Source of the DNA: Gemmatimonadales bacterium
Lineage (GTDB): Bacteria; Gemmatimonadota; Gemmatimonadetes; Gemmatimonadales; GWC2-71-9
NCBI GenBank assembly: GCA_041390145.1
Contig: JAWKQM010000002.1
Span: 124,001-188,000 of the forward strand
Direction: 5' to 3'
DNA length: 64,000 bases
Shown: positions 45,738 through 53,931 of the stretch, piece after piece
Layout of the letters: each line of letters opens with the position of its first letter
Position numbering within the stretch: the first letter of the stretch is position 1
Made by a program: the position numbers and the translations under genes
The notes under the pieces: model-generated
The model's input: only the letters and a program-made list of their open reading frames with translations
What the model was told of the DNA's origin: nothing
Database searches by the model: none

Positions 45738-47873
45738 GTGCACCTTCGGCGGTGGGTCATCGTCCTGCTGGCGGTCTCGGCACCGCCGCTGCACGCCCAA
45801 AGCCCGGGCGACAGGCAGGCGCTGGGCGCGTTTCGGGATTCGCTCGCAGCCTCCACCGATTCGGAGTACCTCGCGTCCCTGGCCACCCAATACGAAGGTG
45901 TCGAGACGGGCGACTCGACAGAGGCACTGGCCCGTATCCGAGCCGGATACGCGAGGCTCCAGGCGGGGAAGCCGGCGCTCGCGGAGAGGGACTTCCGCCG
46001 CGCCGCCAAGCTCCAGCCCACCTGGCCGGTGCCCTGGCTGGGGCTGGGCGATGCGCACACCGCCCTCGGCCTCATCACCCTGCAGAACAAGCTCAACCTC
46101 GGCACCCGTCCTGGCATGGGGGAGTTCCAGGAAGCGGCCGACGCCTACGGACGGTCGTTGAGGCTCGACCCGCGCTTCACCCCCGGCATCGAGGGCGAAT
46201 TGCGCCTCGCCGTCGAGCGGCGCGACACCGCTCTCCTGGCCACTGCACTCGCGCACGCGCACCAGATCCCCCCAGACGCGGCCACCCCGGCATTCCTGGT
46301 GGCGCTGTCCCGCGCAGAATGGCGCATGGGAAATGTGCAGGCGGCGCAGGCGGCGCTCCAGGCGGTCCCGAGCGATCATGCCACACCCGCCATCCAGTAT
46401 GAACGGGCCCGTACCCTGCTCGCCGAGGGCGATGCGTACGGGGAGTTCTACTATTGGGAGGCGGTCTCGGCCGATGACCCAGCCATGCTGCTCATGCTGC
46501 GACGGGACATGACGCTCATCGCCACACCGGACGAGATGGCCGTGTTCGACACCACATCTCCCTCGTCCCGTCCCGCGTTCCTGCACCAGTTCTGGGACTT
46601 GCGGGACGGCCAGGCATTGCGCTCGCCTGGGGAACGGATCCGGGAACACTACGCGCGCATCGCCTATGCCGACCGGCACTTTGCATTCAGTGATGCCCGA
46701 CACTGGCACAAGCCGGATGACCTGCAAGACGCCTTCCCCTTCGACTCCATGCTCGACAGCCGAGGAGTGGTGTATGTGCGGATGGGCCCACCGGACATCC
46801 GGTTCCAGCCAAACGTGCCAGGGTATGTCGCGAGCGAGACGTGGCAGTACAATCGCGTCCAGGACACCTTGCTCCTGACCTTCGCAGCCCAGAACAGCAT
46901 CGGCGACATGGTGCTCATCCGGATGTATACCGACATCGCATGCACCTCAACGTCGGGATGCGACGAGATCACGCTGCTGGAACAGCTTCGCGTCGTCAAC
47001 GACACCTATCGTCGTCTGTACTACTCCGGGGGGCCCGCCGCCCAGCGGTACGAGGCGACGCTCTACAAAATGGGCAAGGAGAGCATCGCGACCAGCACTA
47101 CCACGGATGCCCACCCCCTCCGGTTCCCTGCGTCCGTCACGGCGCAGGTGCTCCCACTCGCCATCGGCGCCGCACAGGGCGGATCCGGGGTGCAGGTCGC
47201 GGTGGCGGTGGTACAGCCCGCGCCTGACCGAGCGGGCCAGCGCGACACCATCAGGGTACGGTTCGCCGCCTACGGTCATGGTGGCAGGGCGGTGGCCAAA
47301 TTCGACACCACCCTGGTGTACACGGCACCGTTTGCTCCGGCCAGGGCGGACTCGACGTATACCATGTTCGCCCACCTGCCGACGGCGCTCCCCGCAGGGA
47401 ATTGGAGTTGGCAGGCGGCCGTACAGACAGGGGACTCGACCGGGGCGCTCCTCGCCTCGCAACTGATCACCATCCCTGTGCACTCTGCCAGCACCTTGGC
47501 GGTCAGCGATCTGGCGGTCGGCGTGCGGGGGTGGTCCGCACCGTGGCCCGTGGCTCCCGGCGATACCGCCTGGGTGACACCGCGTCACAGCCACCGCGCC
47601 AGGGTACCGGTGGAGTTGTACTACGAGGTCTACGGCATCCCGGGGGGGCAGACATACGAGGCAGAAATCACCGCCCGCCGGGGTGACAAGGGGACGGGGC
47701 CGAGCATCACGCTGGGCTTCGAGGAGCGGAGCGCCGGCACGCCGACCCGTGTCGCCCGCACCCTCAACCTCGAGACCCTCACCCCCGGCGACTACATCCT
47801 CGAGGTTCGCGTCGTGGACCGGGCGGGGCGCGTCGCCTCCTCCTCCCGACCGCTCCAGATCACCGAAGAATAG
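45738..47873 (+). CDS. Secreted TPR protein with GWxTD-like domain
   Basis: The protein has about 711 residues from GTG 45738 (MHLRRWVIVLLAVSAPPLHAQ), two bases after the UvrC-like stop; a longer frame is open upstream, but this start gives the signal peptide. Residues about 55-240 are TPR-like repeats (ALARIRAGYARLQAGKPALA, DFRRAAKLQPTWPVPWLGLG). Residues about 275-370 match the GWxTD domain pattern (FLHQFWDLRDGQ, REHYARIAYADRHF, DSRGVVYVRMGPPDI, ASETWQYN), although the G-W-x-T-D signature itself is altered. The rest is strand-rich. GWxTD proteins are common in soil phyla and have no firm function. A periplasmic or surface location is likely. Confidence 0.75.
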   Translation: MHLRRWVIVLLAVSAPPLHAQSPGDRQALGAFRDSLAASTDSEYLASLATQYEGVETGDSTEALARIRAGYARLQAGKPALAERDFRRAAKLQPTWPVPWLGLGDAHTALGLITLQNKLNLGTRPGMGEFQEAADAYGRSLRLDPRFTPGIEGELRLAVERRDTALLATALAHAHQIPPDAATPAFLVALSRAEWRMGNVQAAQAALQAVPSDHATPAIQYERARTLLAEGDAYGEFYYWEAVSADDPAMLLMLRRDMTLIATPDEMAVFDTTSPSSRPAFLHQFWDLRDGQALRSPGERIREHYARIAYADRHFAFSDARHWHKPDDLQDAFPFDSMLDSRGVVYVRMGPPDIRFQPNVPGYVASETWQYNRVQDTLLLTFAAQNSIGDMVLIRMYTDIACTSTSGCDEITLLEQLRVVNDTYRRLYYSGGPAAQRYEATLYKMGKESIATSTTTDAHPLRFPASVTAQVLPLAIGAAQGGSGVQVAVAVVQPAPDRAGQRDTIRVRFAAYGHGGRAVAKFDTTLVYTAPFAPARADSTYTMFAHLPTALPAGNWSWQAAVQTGDSTGALLASQLITIPVHSASTLAVSDLAVGVRGWSAPWPVAPGDTAWVTPRHSHRARVPVELYYEVYGIPGGQTYEAEITARRGDKGTGPSITLGFEERSAGTPTRVARTLNLETLTPGDYILEVRVVDRAGRVASSSRPLQITEE

Positions 47874-47944
47874 CCGTTCCATCTTGAAACTATCCTGAAA
47901 CGCCTCCGTAGTGGGCTGGTCAACCAACCCGAACAGAGGTTCCC

Positions 47945-48430
47945 ATGTCCATTCGAAACGTACTGCTCTCGACGTCCCTGCTGGCCCTTCCCGCCATCGC
48001 CCTGTCCCAAACCCCGGCACCGGCCGCTTCGGCCACGGCCAGTGCGACCGCCACCGCGGAGCCGGCCCCCACCGTGCACCCACGGGTAGGTAACGAGACC
48101 GAGCTGGGCCGGAGTTACACCGCGTTGCTCTACACAGGGCAGTTCGACAGCCTCTTCGCCCACATGGGTGAAAAGATGCGCACGGCCATGGGCAGCCCGG
48201 ACGACATGGCGGCGCAGTGGGATCAGTTCACTGCCAGGATCGGCGAAGAAACGAAGCTGTTGGACGAGACGGTGGTAATGCGGAAGGGCAGCCCGCAGTA
48301 CTGGCGCACCGCGGATTTTTCGATGGCGCCTGAGCCGTTCATGCTCCGGTGGGTCATTGTCGACGGGGAAATCCGGGGCATCGGGATCAACCCGGCGAGC
48401 CAGGCTCCTCCGATCGACCCCGACCAGTAG
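47945..48430 (+). CDS. Secreted DUF3887-like small protein
   Basis: The protein has 161 residues with signal peptide MSIRNVLLSTSLLALPAIALSQ. An Ala/Thr/Pro-rich linker (about 23-45) leads to a compact domain (ETELGRSYTALLYTGQFDSL, SPDDMAAQWDQFTARIGEE, QYWRTADFSMAPEPFMLRWV) that resembles DUF3887/NTF2-like folds sometimes found beside alpha/beta hydrolases; none is here. A TATCCT hexamer lies at 47891-47896. The function is unknown. It ends 3 bases from the convergent phosphodiesterase gene. Confidence 0.75.
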   Translation: MSIRNVLLSTSLLALPAIALSQTPAPAASATASATATAEPAPTVHPRVGNETELGRSYTALLYTGQFDSLFAHMGEKMRTAMGSPDDMAAQWDQFTARIGEETKLLDETVVMRKGSPQYWRTADFSMAPEPFMLRWVIVDGEIRGIGINPASQAPPIDPDQ

Positions 48431-48433
48431 CGT

Positions 48434-48925
48434 TCAAGCGTCTCCAGCCGCGAGCAGTGGTACCAGGCGCGCTCGCGGCGGGAGGCCCGCCTCCAGTTCC
48501 ATGATCCCCACGGACGGTGGGAGGTCGAATCGACGCGCCCCGGCCCCTCCGGGGTTCATGGCCGTGACGGTGATGTCGACGGTGGCGAGCAGCGGGCGGT
48601 GGGTATGCCCGAAGATCAGCACGTCGGCATCCGGAAAGGCCGCGTTCATCGCCTCGGGGGTTGGGCTGCCGAACTGATTGCCGTGGGTGACCACGATCCG
48701 GATGCCCTCGAGCTCCAGTTCTGCCACCTGCGGCACCTTGGCGCGCACATCCCAGTCATCGGTATTCCCATACACCGCCGTTACCGGGGCGATCGTCTCC
48801 AGTTCGGTCAGGATATCGAGCGGACCGATGTCCCCGGCGTGGAGAATGTGGTCCACCTCGCGGAACACCTCGAATACCTCTGGGCGAAGCAGGCCGTGGG
48901 TGTCCGAGATGATGCCAAGGCGCAT
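48434..48925 (-). CDS. YfcE/MJ0936-type metallophosphoesterase
   Basis: The protein has 163 residues starting MRLGIISDTHGLL. Calcineurin-like metal-binding motifs are complete: D-x-H (SDTHG), G-D (HAGDIG), G-N-x-D (YGNTDD), H in VTHGNQFG and G-H-T-H (FGHTHRP). The family are small two-metal phosphodiesterases acting on cyclic or artificial phosphodiesters; the natural substrate is unclear. It stands alone, with repeat-rich DNA upstream of its start and a convergent neighbour downstream. Confidence 0.95.
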   Translation of the reverse strand: MRLGIISDTHGLLRPEVFEVFREVDHILHAGDIGPLDILTELETIAPVTAVYGNTDDWDVRAKVPQVAELELEGIRIVVTHGNQFGSPTPEAMNAAFPDADVLIFGHTHRPLLATVDITVTAMNPGGAGARRFDLPPSVGIMELEAGLPPRARLVPLLAAGDA

Positions 48926-48946
48926 GGATTCCCCTCAAGATGCATT

Positions 48947-49007
48947 CACGAAAGCACGAAAGAGCGAAAGCACGAAAACAGCACAGTTGTTCTTTCGTGT
49001 TTTCGTG
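48947..49007. repeat. CACGAAA-type inverted repeat, terminator-like
   Basis: The 17-base arm at 48947-48963 (CACGAAAGCACGAAAGA) is complementary, with one mismatch, to 48991-49007. The loop holds further CGAAAGCACGAAAA copies. This AT-leaning direct/inverted repeat contrasts with the GC-rich context. It lies between the stop of the ubiX-like gene and the start of the phosphodiesterase gene, both on the minus strand. It may be an RNA-end hairpin or a dispersed repeat element. Confidence 0.65.
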
Positions 49008-49036
49008 TTTTGGTGGATTCAATTCGCCGCGGCTCC

Positions 49037-49633
49037 CTAGCCTGGCTCGTCCCCACCCCAGCGCAGTGCGATGTCGATGCCCAGCTCCAGCTGATCCAGC
49101 ACCCGCTGCACGATGAAGTCCACCAGCTCGCTGACGGTGGTCGGGCGGTGATAGAACCCCGGCGCCGCAGGTATGACAACGCCACCGGCTTTCGTCAGCG
49201 TGACCAGGTTCCGCAGATGGATCAGCGACAGCGGCGTTTCACGCGGGACGACAACGAGCTTGCGCCGTTCCTTCAGCGCCACATCCGCCGCACGCTCCAC
49301 GAGCGACCGACTCGACCCCTGCGCGATCGCCGATACCGTCCCCATGGAGCAGGGGCAGATCACCATCCCCGCCCACTTGGCAGACCCCGAGGCCGGCTTG
49401 GCGCCCCGGTCGGTGTCTGGATAGACCGTGATGCTGCTCCAGTCTCCGCCAGTCGCGCGCTGCAGGCCCTCGAGGTCAGTGATGCCACATTCCGCCTCGA
49501 GCAGCCGCTGGCCGTGACTCGTGACAATGAGCCATACCGGCACCTTGTGCGTGGCCAGCACCTCGAGGAGGCGCACGGCATACGGGGCACCCGACGCACC
49601 CGAGATCGCCATCACGATCGGGAACTGGCTCAC
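49037..49633 (-). CDS. ubiX: UbiX/MqnM-like flavin prenyltransferase
   Basis: The protein has 198 residues from GTG 49633 (MSQFPIVMAISGASGAPYAV). The start overlaps the stop of the 49-residue ORF (GTGA). Typical UbiX motifs are ISGASGAPYAVRLLE, a KWAGMVICPCSMGTVSAIAQG segment, LVVVPRETPLSLIHLRN and AAPGFYHRPTTVSELVDF. The enzyme joins dimethylallyl phosphate to FMN, making the prenylated flavin cofactor needed by UbiD-type decarboxylases. Its cluster with UbiD, UbiA and MenG supports a quinone role. Confidence 0.96.
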   Translation of the reverse strand: MSQFPIVMAISGASGAPYAVRLLEVLATHKVPVWLIVTSHGQRLLEAECGITDLEGLQRATGGDWSSITVYPDTDRGAKPASGSAKWAGMVICPCSMGTVSAIAQGSSRSLVERAADVALKERRKLVVVPRETPLSLIHLRNLVTLTKAGGVVIPAAPGFYHRPTTVSELVDFIVQRVLDQLELGIDIALRWGGDEPG

Positions 49634-49779
49634 CCGCCTCTCCGATTCGCGGTCGGGGAGCGCACCGGATGGGATGGCGGTCTCGGCGGGGGCACCTGCC
49701 GCTTCGGGCCGACTGGCGTGCCCTTCTTGGGAATCCCGGGCTGCTTTGGCGCGGGAATCAGGCTCTCACGCTCTCGCAT
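49630..49779 (-). CDS. 49-residue Pro/Arg-rich small protein between ubiD and ubiX
   Basis: This open frame runs from ATG 49779 to TGA 49632-49630. GGAG lies about 6 bases upstream of the start, and the stop overlaps the ubiX GTG start (GTGA). The sequence begins MRERESLIPAPKQPGIPKKG and continues with PRPP-type runs, ending SPTANRRGG. It is basic, proline-rich and has no membrane segment, so it is likely unstructured. The coupling to ubiX and the ribosome site suggest it is translated, either as a functional small protein or as a leader that feeds ribosomes to ubiX. No homologue is known to me. Confidence 0.55.
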   Translation of the reverse strand: MRERESLIPAPKQPGIPKKGTPVGPKRQVPPPRPPSHPVRSPTANRRGG

Positions 49780-49820
49780 ACGAATCTCCGTTCCTGCTGG
49801 TCCTGCCTTGAATCACGTAC

Positions 49821-51617
49821 CTACCACTTCCCGCGCTCGCGCCGCTCCAGGCGATCCCCGAAGTACTCCCCCCAGCGACGATCGACCAGCCGGATCGTGT
49901 CGTCCGGCATGGTGACCGGCGGCGGATAGCCCGGTTTCCAAGTGGCGTCGATGGCAATCCGTCCGCCATACACCGGCTTGGCACCGACGAACTCCTGCCG
50001 CTCGAACATCAGGTCGCGCGCCGGATCGAACCGGGTGAAGATACCCCAGACAATATTCCCCTGGTCGTCCAGGTCCACGTCGTCGCTGACGGCCGCCACG
50101 AACTTCACCGGCCCCAGTCCCTCCCAGCGCAGCAGCTTTTCGAGCACCGCGCGCGGCTCGCTCTTCACCTGCACCACGACGAACCCGCCCTCGAGCACCC
50201 GGTGGGCGCCAATCCGCCGGTCGAACGCCGAGGGGTCCTCGATCGCTGTCGGCGGGGCATCGGTGGTCACCACCTCGCCGGTCGCATCGAGCACCAATTT
50301 GCTGCCGACGTGCAACTCGAACGAGGTGTAGTCCAGCGTGTCGAGCGGTGCGATCGGCAGCAGCAGCATCCGGTCGCGCGGGTCGAATCGATGCCAGAGT
50401 TCGCGCAGGGTCCGGCCGAAATTCCGCACCGGCACGTCGTCCCGCACCATCACGACGCACTTGGTGAGCGCGAGCTGGCCCGTCCCGAGCAGGTTGAGCG
50501 CGGTCTTGAACGACTCCAGCGGGTGCCTCACCTTGACCGACACGGTGAGCAGATTGTGGAACACCGCATCGTCGCTGGCGAAGAGATCCACGACGTTCGG
50601 ATTGACCACCCGAATGAGAGGCCCGATCATCTCCCCCGCGGCCAGACCGATCCACTTGTCTTCCTGCGGCGGCTTCCCGACCACGGCACCGGGATAGATC
50701 GCGTCGCGCCGTCGCGTCACGGTCTTCACGTGAAATACCGGAAAGGGCGACGCTTCGGAGTAGTGGCCGTAGTGGTCGCCAAAGGGGCCCTCCATCCGCC
50801 GTTCGCCCGCAGGGACCACGCCTTCCAGCACGAAGTCGGCGTTGGCCGGCACTGGGATGGAGATGCTCTTGCCCGCGACGAACTCGGTGGCACGCCCCCG
50901 CAGGAATCCGGCGAGCCCCAGTTCGTCGAAGTCCTCCGGCAACGGGAGAATTGCCGAGAGCATCGTCATCGGGTCGCCGCCGAGCACGACCGCGGCCTCC
51001 AGCGATTCCCCACGGCGCTCCGCCTCGTGGTGGTGCCCCCGGCCACCCTTCATGCTCTGCCAGTGCATGCCGGTCGTTTTCTCGTCGAACACCTGGAGGC
51101 GATAGAGACCGAAGTTTCGAACCCCATTGGCCGGGTTGTGCGTGATCGTCGGCCCGAAGGTGATGAAGGCCCCCCCATCCCTGGGCCAGCTCCAGAGATT
51201 CGGCAGGCGGTCCAGGCGGGGCGACTCGATCACTTCCTGAACGGGCCCATGCCGCACCATGCGCGGGCGCATGAACCGCGCCTTGAGGAGCGTCGAGCGC
51301 AGTTCCCAGAACTTGCCGAGGGACGGCGGATTCAAGCGCTGGAAGGTCTCGATCAACTCGCTGCCGACCTGCTCCGGCGGGCGGCCGATCGCCATCTCCA
51401 TTCGGCGGGCCGACCCGTAGAGGTTCATGGCGAGCGGAAAATCGGCGCCCTTCACGCGCTCGAACAGCAGCGCCGGCCCGTCCTGCCGGATGACGCGCTG
51501 GACGATCTCCGCCACCTCGAACTTCGGATCCACCTCCGCCGTGACACGCAACAGCTCGCCGCGGCCCTCAAGGTGCCGCACGAAGTCCAGCAAGCCGTCG
51601 AAGCGGGGAGTGGTCAC
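49821..51617 (-). CDS. ubiD: UbiD/MqnL-like prenyl-FMN-dependent decarboxylase
   Basis: The protein has 598 residues starting MTTPRFDGLLDFVRHLEGRG. UbiD-family features are GMHWQSMKGGRGHHHEAE (prenyl-FMN and metal region), a second conserved block EGPFGDHYGHYSEASPFPVF with acidic residues, and the C-terminal DPARDLMFERQEFVGAKPVY. The length is slightly above the ~500 of E. coli UbiD, with an extended C-terminus. It decarboxylates aromatic acids using the cofactor made by UbiX. In futalosine-pathway organisms the equivalent MqnL acts on a dihydroxynaphthoate precursor; that assignment is inferred from the cluster. Confidence 0.94.
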   Translation of the reverse strand: MTTPRFDGLLDFVRHLEGRGELLRVTAEVDPKFEVAEIVQRVIRQDGPALLFERVKGADFPLAMNLYGSARRMEMAIGRPPEQVGSELIETFQRLNPPSLGKFWELRSTLLKARFMRPRMVRHGPVQEVIESPRLDRLPNLWSWPRDGGAFITFGPTITHNPANGVRNFGLYRLQVFDEKTTGMHWQSMKGGRGHHHEAERRGESLEAAVVLGGDPMTMLSAILPLPEDFDELGLAGFLRGRATEFVAGKSISIPVPANADFVLEGVVPAGERRMEGPFGDHYGHYSEASPFPVFHVKTVTRRRDAIYPGAVVGKPPQEDKWIGLAAGEMIGPLIRVVNPNVVDLFASDDAVFHNLLTVSVKVRHPLESFKTALNLLGTGQLALTKCVVMVRDDVPVRNFGRTLRELWHRFDPRDRMLLLPIAPLDTLDYTSFELHVGSKLVLDATGEVVTTDAPPTAIEDPSAFDRRIGAHRVLEGGFVVVQVKSEPRAVLEKLLRWEGLGPVKFVAAVSDDVDLDDQGNIVWGIFTRFDPARDLMFERQEFVGAKPVYGGRIAIDATWKPGYPPPVTMPDDTIRLVDRRWGEYFGDRLERRERGKW

Positions 51618-51624
51618 AGGACGC

Positions 51625-52512
51625 TCACGCGAGCCGGTCGAGGAGGGCGAAGCTGAACACGGTCACCGACATCACCGCGTTCATCCGAAAAAAGGCCGCG
51701 TCGAGCCGCGAGAGATCGCCAGGTCTCACCAGCTGGTGCTCGTAGGCGAGAATGATCGCGGCGGCAGCGACGCCTGCATAGTACCACCATCCGAATCCCG
51801 CCCCATACCCGAAGAGGGCGAGGGCGGGAATGGTCGCGCCGTGGAGGAGCTTGGCCAGGAGAATTGCGCGGGGCTCGCCGAGTCGCACCACCGCGCTGTG
51901 CAGGCCGCTCTCGCGGTCAAAGGCCACATCGGGCAGGGCATAGAAGATGTCGAAGCCCGCCACCCATGTCGCCACGGCCACCGTGATGGCGAACAGCAGC
52001 CAGGCCGGCTCGCTCCACGCACCCGTCACGGCGAGCCAGCCACCGACTGGCGCGATGGCGAGGCTCATGCCGAGCCAGAGGTGGGGCCACCAGGTGAACC
52101 GCTTCGAGAGGCTGTAGCCGGTCACCCAGAGCAACGCCAGCGGACTCAGGATGAAACAGAGTGGATTGAGCAGCCAGGCAGCCCCCACGAAGAGCGCCGC
52201 AGCCGCCACCACCGAGCCCCACGCCTGCGGCACGGAGAGCGCGCCGCGCGGGAGCTCCCGGTTCTGGGTGCGCGGGTTCCGCGCGTCGTACTCCCGATCG
52301 GCGATCCGGTTGAAACCCATGGCCACCCAGCGGGCCGCGGTGAAAGCCACCACGACGAGCCCCAGGGTGCGCAGAGTCACCGGCACCTTGAGGGAGGCCG
52401 CAAGCACGCCGAGGAGCGCAAAGGGAAGCGCAAAGAGGGTATGCGGCAACTTCACGAAGTTGACGTAGCGGACGAGGAGCGACTCCCCGGCGAAGGTCTG
52501 GCCTTCGGTCAC
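51625..52512 (-). CDS. ubiA: UbiA/MqnP-like prenyltransferase
   Basis: The protein has about 295 residues from GTG 52512, which overlaps the menG stop (GTGA); an ATG at 52539 is also in frame. It is an integral membrane protein with about eight helices. Both aspartate-rich Mg2+-binding motifs are visible: NRIADREYDARNPRT (first, about residues 65-80) and the second-loop DVAFDRESGLH. It moves a long prenyl chain onto an aromatic head group. The cluster supports the quinone prenyltransfer step (MqnP in the futalosine menaquinone route). Confidence 0.94.
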   Translation of the reverse strand: MTEGQTFAGESLLVRYVNFVKLPHTLFALPFALLGVLAASLKVPVTLRTLGLVVVAFTAARWVAMGFNRIADREYDARNPRTQNRELPRGALSVPQAWGSVVAAAALFVGAAWLLNPLCFILSPLALLWVTGYSLSKRFTWWPHLWLGMSLAIAPVGGWLAVTGAWSEPAWLLFAITVAVATWVAGFDIFYALPDVAFDRESGLHSAVVRLGEPRAILLAKLLHGATIPALALFGYGAGFGWWYYAGVAAAAIILAYEHQLVRPGDLSRLDAAFFRMNAVMSVTVFSFALLDRLA

Positions 52513-53237
52513 GCGCGGGTACCCACGTGAATGGCGCAAATTCCGCCAACGAGCGTTGACCAGGACACGTCGCGGAACCCTGCGTCGGTCATCCGTTCCG
52601 CCAGGGCCGGCGGCTCCGGGAAAGCGAGAACCGACTCCGGGAGCCAGGTATAGGCGTTCGAGTGGCTGGATATGAGCCGTCCGATACCGGGCAGCAGATG
52701 ACGGAAATAGAAGAGGTAGAGTCCCCGGAGCGGCTGCCAGGAAGGCATGCTCAGTTCGAGGATGACGAAGCGTGCGCCGGGCTTGAGCACCCGCGCCGCT
52801 TCGCGAAGGCCTGCATCGAGGTCCATGAGATTGCGGACGCCGAAGCCGACCGTGGCACCATCAAACGCGGCGTCGGCGTGAGGCAGTTCCAGGGCATCGG
52901 CGGTGACGCAGGCGATCCGCTCCGCCTTGCCGCGCCCCAGCTGGAGCATCCGGGGAACAAAATCGGACCCGACAACGAGGCCCCCAAATCCGGGCTGGCG
53001 CGCGAGGGTGGCGGCGAGGTCGAGTGTGCCTGCACAGAGGTCGAGATAGCGGCCATCGGGCTTGCGTTCCCAATTGAGACGCTCAACCGCCTTCCGCCGC
53101 CACCGCTTGTCGAGGTTCAGGCTCAGCAAGTGGTTCAGGAAATCGTAACTCGGGGCAATGGCGTGAAACATCCCGCGCACATAGGAACGCTTTTCTGCGC
53201 CGCCCGATACTGGTAACTTCCTGTCCGTGGCTAACAT
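52509..53237 (-). CDS. menG: Demethylmenaquinone/ubiquinone C-methyltransferase
   Basis: The protein has 242 residues. UbiE/MenG signatures are YVRGMFHAIAPSYDFLNHLL and LNLDKRWRRKAV near the N-terminus, the SAM loop LDLCAGTLDLA, and GFGVRNLMDLDAGLREAARV and ELSMPS. It adds the ring methyl in the last step of menaquinone (or ubiquinone) synthesis using SAM. It is the first gene of the minus-strand quinone cluster. The 53-base region to the divergent sigma-factor gene contains both start sites' control sequences. Confidence 0.94.
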   Translation of the reverse strand: MLATDRKLPVSGGAEKRSYVRGMFHAIAPSYDFLNHLLSLNLDKRWRRKAVERLNWERKPDGRYLDLCAGTLDLAATLARQPGFGGLVVGSDFVPRMLQLGRGKAERIACVTADALELPHADAAFDGATVGFGVRNLMDLDAGLREAARVLKPGARFVILELSMPSWQPLRGLYLFYFRHLLPGIGRLISSHSNAYTWLPESVLAFPEPPALAERMTDAGFRDVSWSTLVGGICAIHVGTRA

Positions 53238-53290
53238 AGGCGGCCAATCTACCCTTCACGGAAAGCCCACCGCAAGGCGGAGGGAAACCC

Positions 53291-53896
53291 GTGGCTAAGC
53301 CCGGCGTCGACCTGGCGACCATGTCCGATCAGGACGTGGTGCTGGAGGCGCGCGCCGGGCGACAGGCGGCGTACCGTGAATTGGTACGCCGGTATGAACG
53401 TCCGATCTTTTCCCTCATCTACCGCATGGTCCGCAATCGCGAGCAGGCGGAGGATCTCTCCCAGGAGACCTTCGTCAAGGCGCTGAACGCGATCGAGTCG
53501 TATCGCCCCGAGTACAAGTTCTCCAGCTGGATCTTCAAGATCGCCAACAACGTCTCCATCGACCACCTGCGGCGCCGGGAACTTGACACCCTGTCGCTCG
53601 ATGGCTCCCCGCATGCCCTGACCCCCGAGGCGATTCAGGCCAGCGCGCTGCAACTGGGAGACCGCCAGGAGACCGCGCTCGAGGAACTCGAGGCGAAGGA
53701 GCTCGGCGGCGAGATCGAGGTGGCCATTGCCGCGCTCCGGCCGGAGTATCGCGCCTGCATCCTCCTCCGGCATGTCGAGGGGCGCCCGTATGAAGAAATC
53801 GCCACGATGCTCGATCTCCCGTTGGGCACCGTGAAGACATACATCCACCGCGCACGCGGCGAACTCAGGCAAGCACTGGCGCATTTGCGCCAGTGA
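53291..53896 (+). CDS. ECF-family RNA polymerase sigma factor
   Basis: The protein has 201 residues from GTG 53291. Region 2 shows YRELVRRYERPIFSLIYRMV, the DLSQETFVKALNAI core-binding motif and FSSWIFKIANNVSIDHLRRR. Region 4 shows RACILLRHVEGRPYEEIATM and LPLGTVKTYIHRARGELRQA, the -35-reading helix-turn-helix. Regions 1.1 and 3 are absent, as in ECF sigmas. The next gene is a zinc-type anti-sigma factor, so the pair should respond to an envelope signal and drive the genes that follow. The sigma stop overlaps a GTG of that gene's frame. Confidence 0.95.
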   Translation: MAKPGVDLATMSDQDVVLEARAGRQAAYRELVRRYERPIFSLIYRMVRNREQAEDLSQETFVKALNAIESYRPEYKFSSWIFKIANNVSIDHLRRRELDTLSLDGSPHALTPEAIQASALQLGDRQETALEELEAKELGGEIEVAIAALRPEYRACILLRHVEGRPYEEIATMLDLPLGTVKTYIHRARGELRQALAHLRQ

Positions 53897-53931
53897 AACC
53901 CCGGGCCCTGCAGGCCCGTAGGAGGGGCGTC

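Noticed and set aside
48599..49915. 438-codon plus-strand open frame across the phosphodiesterase and ubiX genes
   Set aside because: It runs antisense to both genes and through the repeat block; no domain or start signal.
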